Shown: positions 6,859 to 7,216 of the stretch, piece after piece
How positions within the stretch are numbered: position 1 is the first letter of the stretch
Layout: each line of letters opens with the position of its first letter
From: Pseudomonadota bacterium
GTDB taxonomy: Bacteria > Pseudomonadota > Alphaproteobacteria > Acetobacterales > Acetobacteraceae
Direction of reading: 5' to 3'
DNA: 7,216 bases
Assembly: GCA_021845835.1 (NCBI GenBank)
Contig: JAJZVE010000228.1
Coordinates: 1-7,216 of the forward strand
Made by a program: the position numbers and the translations under genes
The notes under the pieces: model-generated
Seen by the model: only the letters and a program-made list of their open reading frames with translations
Databases searched by the model: none
Told to the model about the DNA's origin: nothing

Positions 6859-7216
6859 TCATGCTTTCGATCGCGACGAATGCACCGGGTCGGAGTCCTC
6901 GCGCCCCTCTTGTCCACCTACCGCCGGCGGCTCAACCAGCAAATCCTCCCGCCGCGGTAATTCGCGCAGGTCGCTGAGCCCGAACTGCGCCAGGAACGCC
7001 GGCGTGGTGCCCCACAGCGTCGGCCGGCCCGGCACCTCGCGCCGGCCTTTGGGCGCGATCAGGCCGGTTTCCAGCAGCGCATCCAGCGTTGCCTGCGCCA
7101 GCGCGGCGCCGCGGATGTCCTCGATCTCGGCGCGCGTCACCGGCTGGTGATAGGCGACGATCGCCAGCGTCTCCATCGCCGCGCGCGGCAGCCGGCGCGG
7201 CACCGGCACCACCTTG
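6859..7216 (-). CDS. scpB: Segregation and condensation protein B (N-terminus outside window)
   Basis: ScpB forms the SMC-ScpA-ScpB complex that condenses and separates chromosomes. It is a dimer of winged-helix proteins that binds ScpA. The frame enters from the right edge and ends at a TGA at 6859-6861, leaving 118 visible residues. These include the diagnostic ETLAIVAYHQPVTRAEI, then EDIRG, then GLIAPKGRREVPGRPTLWGTT, which is the second winged-helix domain with its conserved G-R-P-x-x-(W/Y)-G-T-T turn. After RELP the protein ends in a charged tail of about 30 residues that is probably disordered. Family members are usually 180-230 residues, so the first winged helix is missing here. A GTG at 7210-7212 is internal, not the start. 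In many alphaproteobacteria scpB follows scpA and precedes tat genes; here the next gene downstream is convergent, so scpB ends its transcription unit. Confidence 0.94.
   Translation of the reverse strand, partial: KVVPVPRRLPRAAMETLAIVAYHQPVTRAEIEDIRGAALAQATLDALLETGLIAPKGRREVPGRPTLWGTTPAFLAQFGLSDLRELPRREDLLVEPPAVGGQEGREDSDPVHSSRSKA

Noticed and set aside
6849..6891. GACCCGG and CCGGGTC as the stem of a shared terminator between the hydrolase and scpB
   Set aside because: The 29-base loop is very wide, the structure runs into the scpB coding end and no T-run is present on either strand.

Overview
The window is GC-rich chromosomal DNA from an alphaproteobacterium. The order rpoZ-rsh, an IalB-like secreted protein joined to rlmN, and the form of the omega subunit all fit that class. 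A Rhodospirillales/Acetobacteraceae-like host is my guess from gene style and cannot be proved from this sequence. Nearly all of it is coding, and no tRNA, rRNA, CRISPR array, insertion sequence or prophage gene is visible.

Left part, minus strand (1-2267): rpoZ (RNA polymerase omega) is followed after 6 bases by a long RelA/SpoT-type (p)ppGpp synthetase/hydrolase, which runs off the left edge without its C-terminal domains. The two genes form one stringent-response operon. A candidate promoter lies about 30-60 bases upstream of rpoZ, in the 198-base divergent gap at 2268-2465.

Middle part, plus strand (2466-5731): first comes a membrane-anchored, coiled-coil, OmpA/MotB-type peptidoglycan-binding protein. 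A 132-base gap with a repeat-like hairpin follows. Next is a secreted IalB-like protein whose stop codon overlaps the start of rlmN, the 23S rRNA/tRNA A2503/A37 methyltransferase.

Right part: an HSL-type alpha/beta hydrolase (5812-6840, plus) converges on the 3' part of scpB (minus, entering from the right edge), with 18 bases between the stop codons.

Most genes are conserved housekeeping genes: stringent response, transcription, rRNA methylation and chromosome condensation. The less ordinary items are the stator-B-like coiled-coil protein with no stator-A gene beside it, the acidic C-terminal extension on omega, the placement of the ppGpp enzyme with the polymerase subunit that carries a ppGpp-site motif, and the secreted protein translationally joined to a ribosome-modifying enzyme. 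I found no convincing new multi-gene system here.
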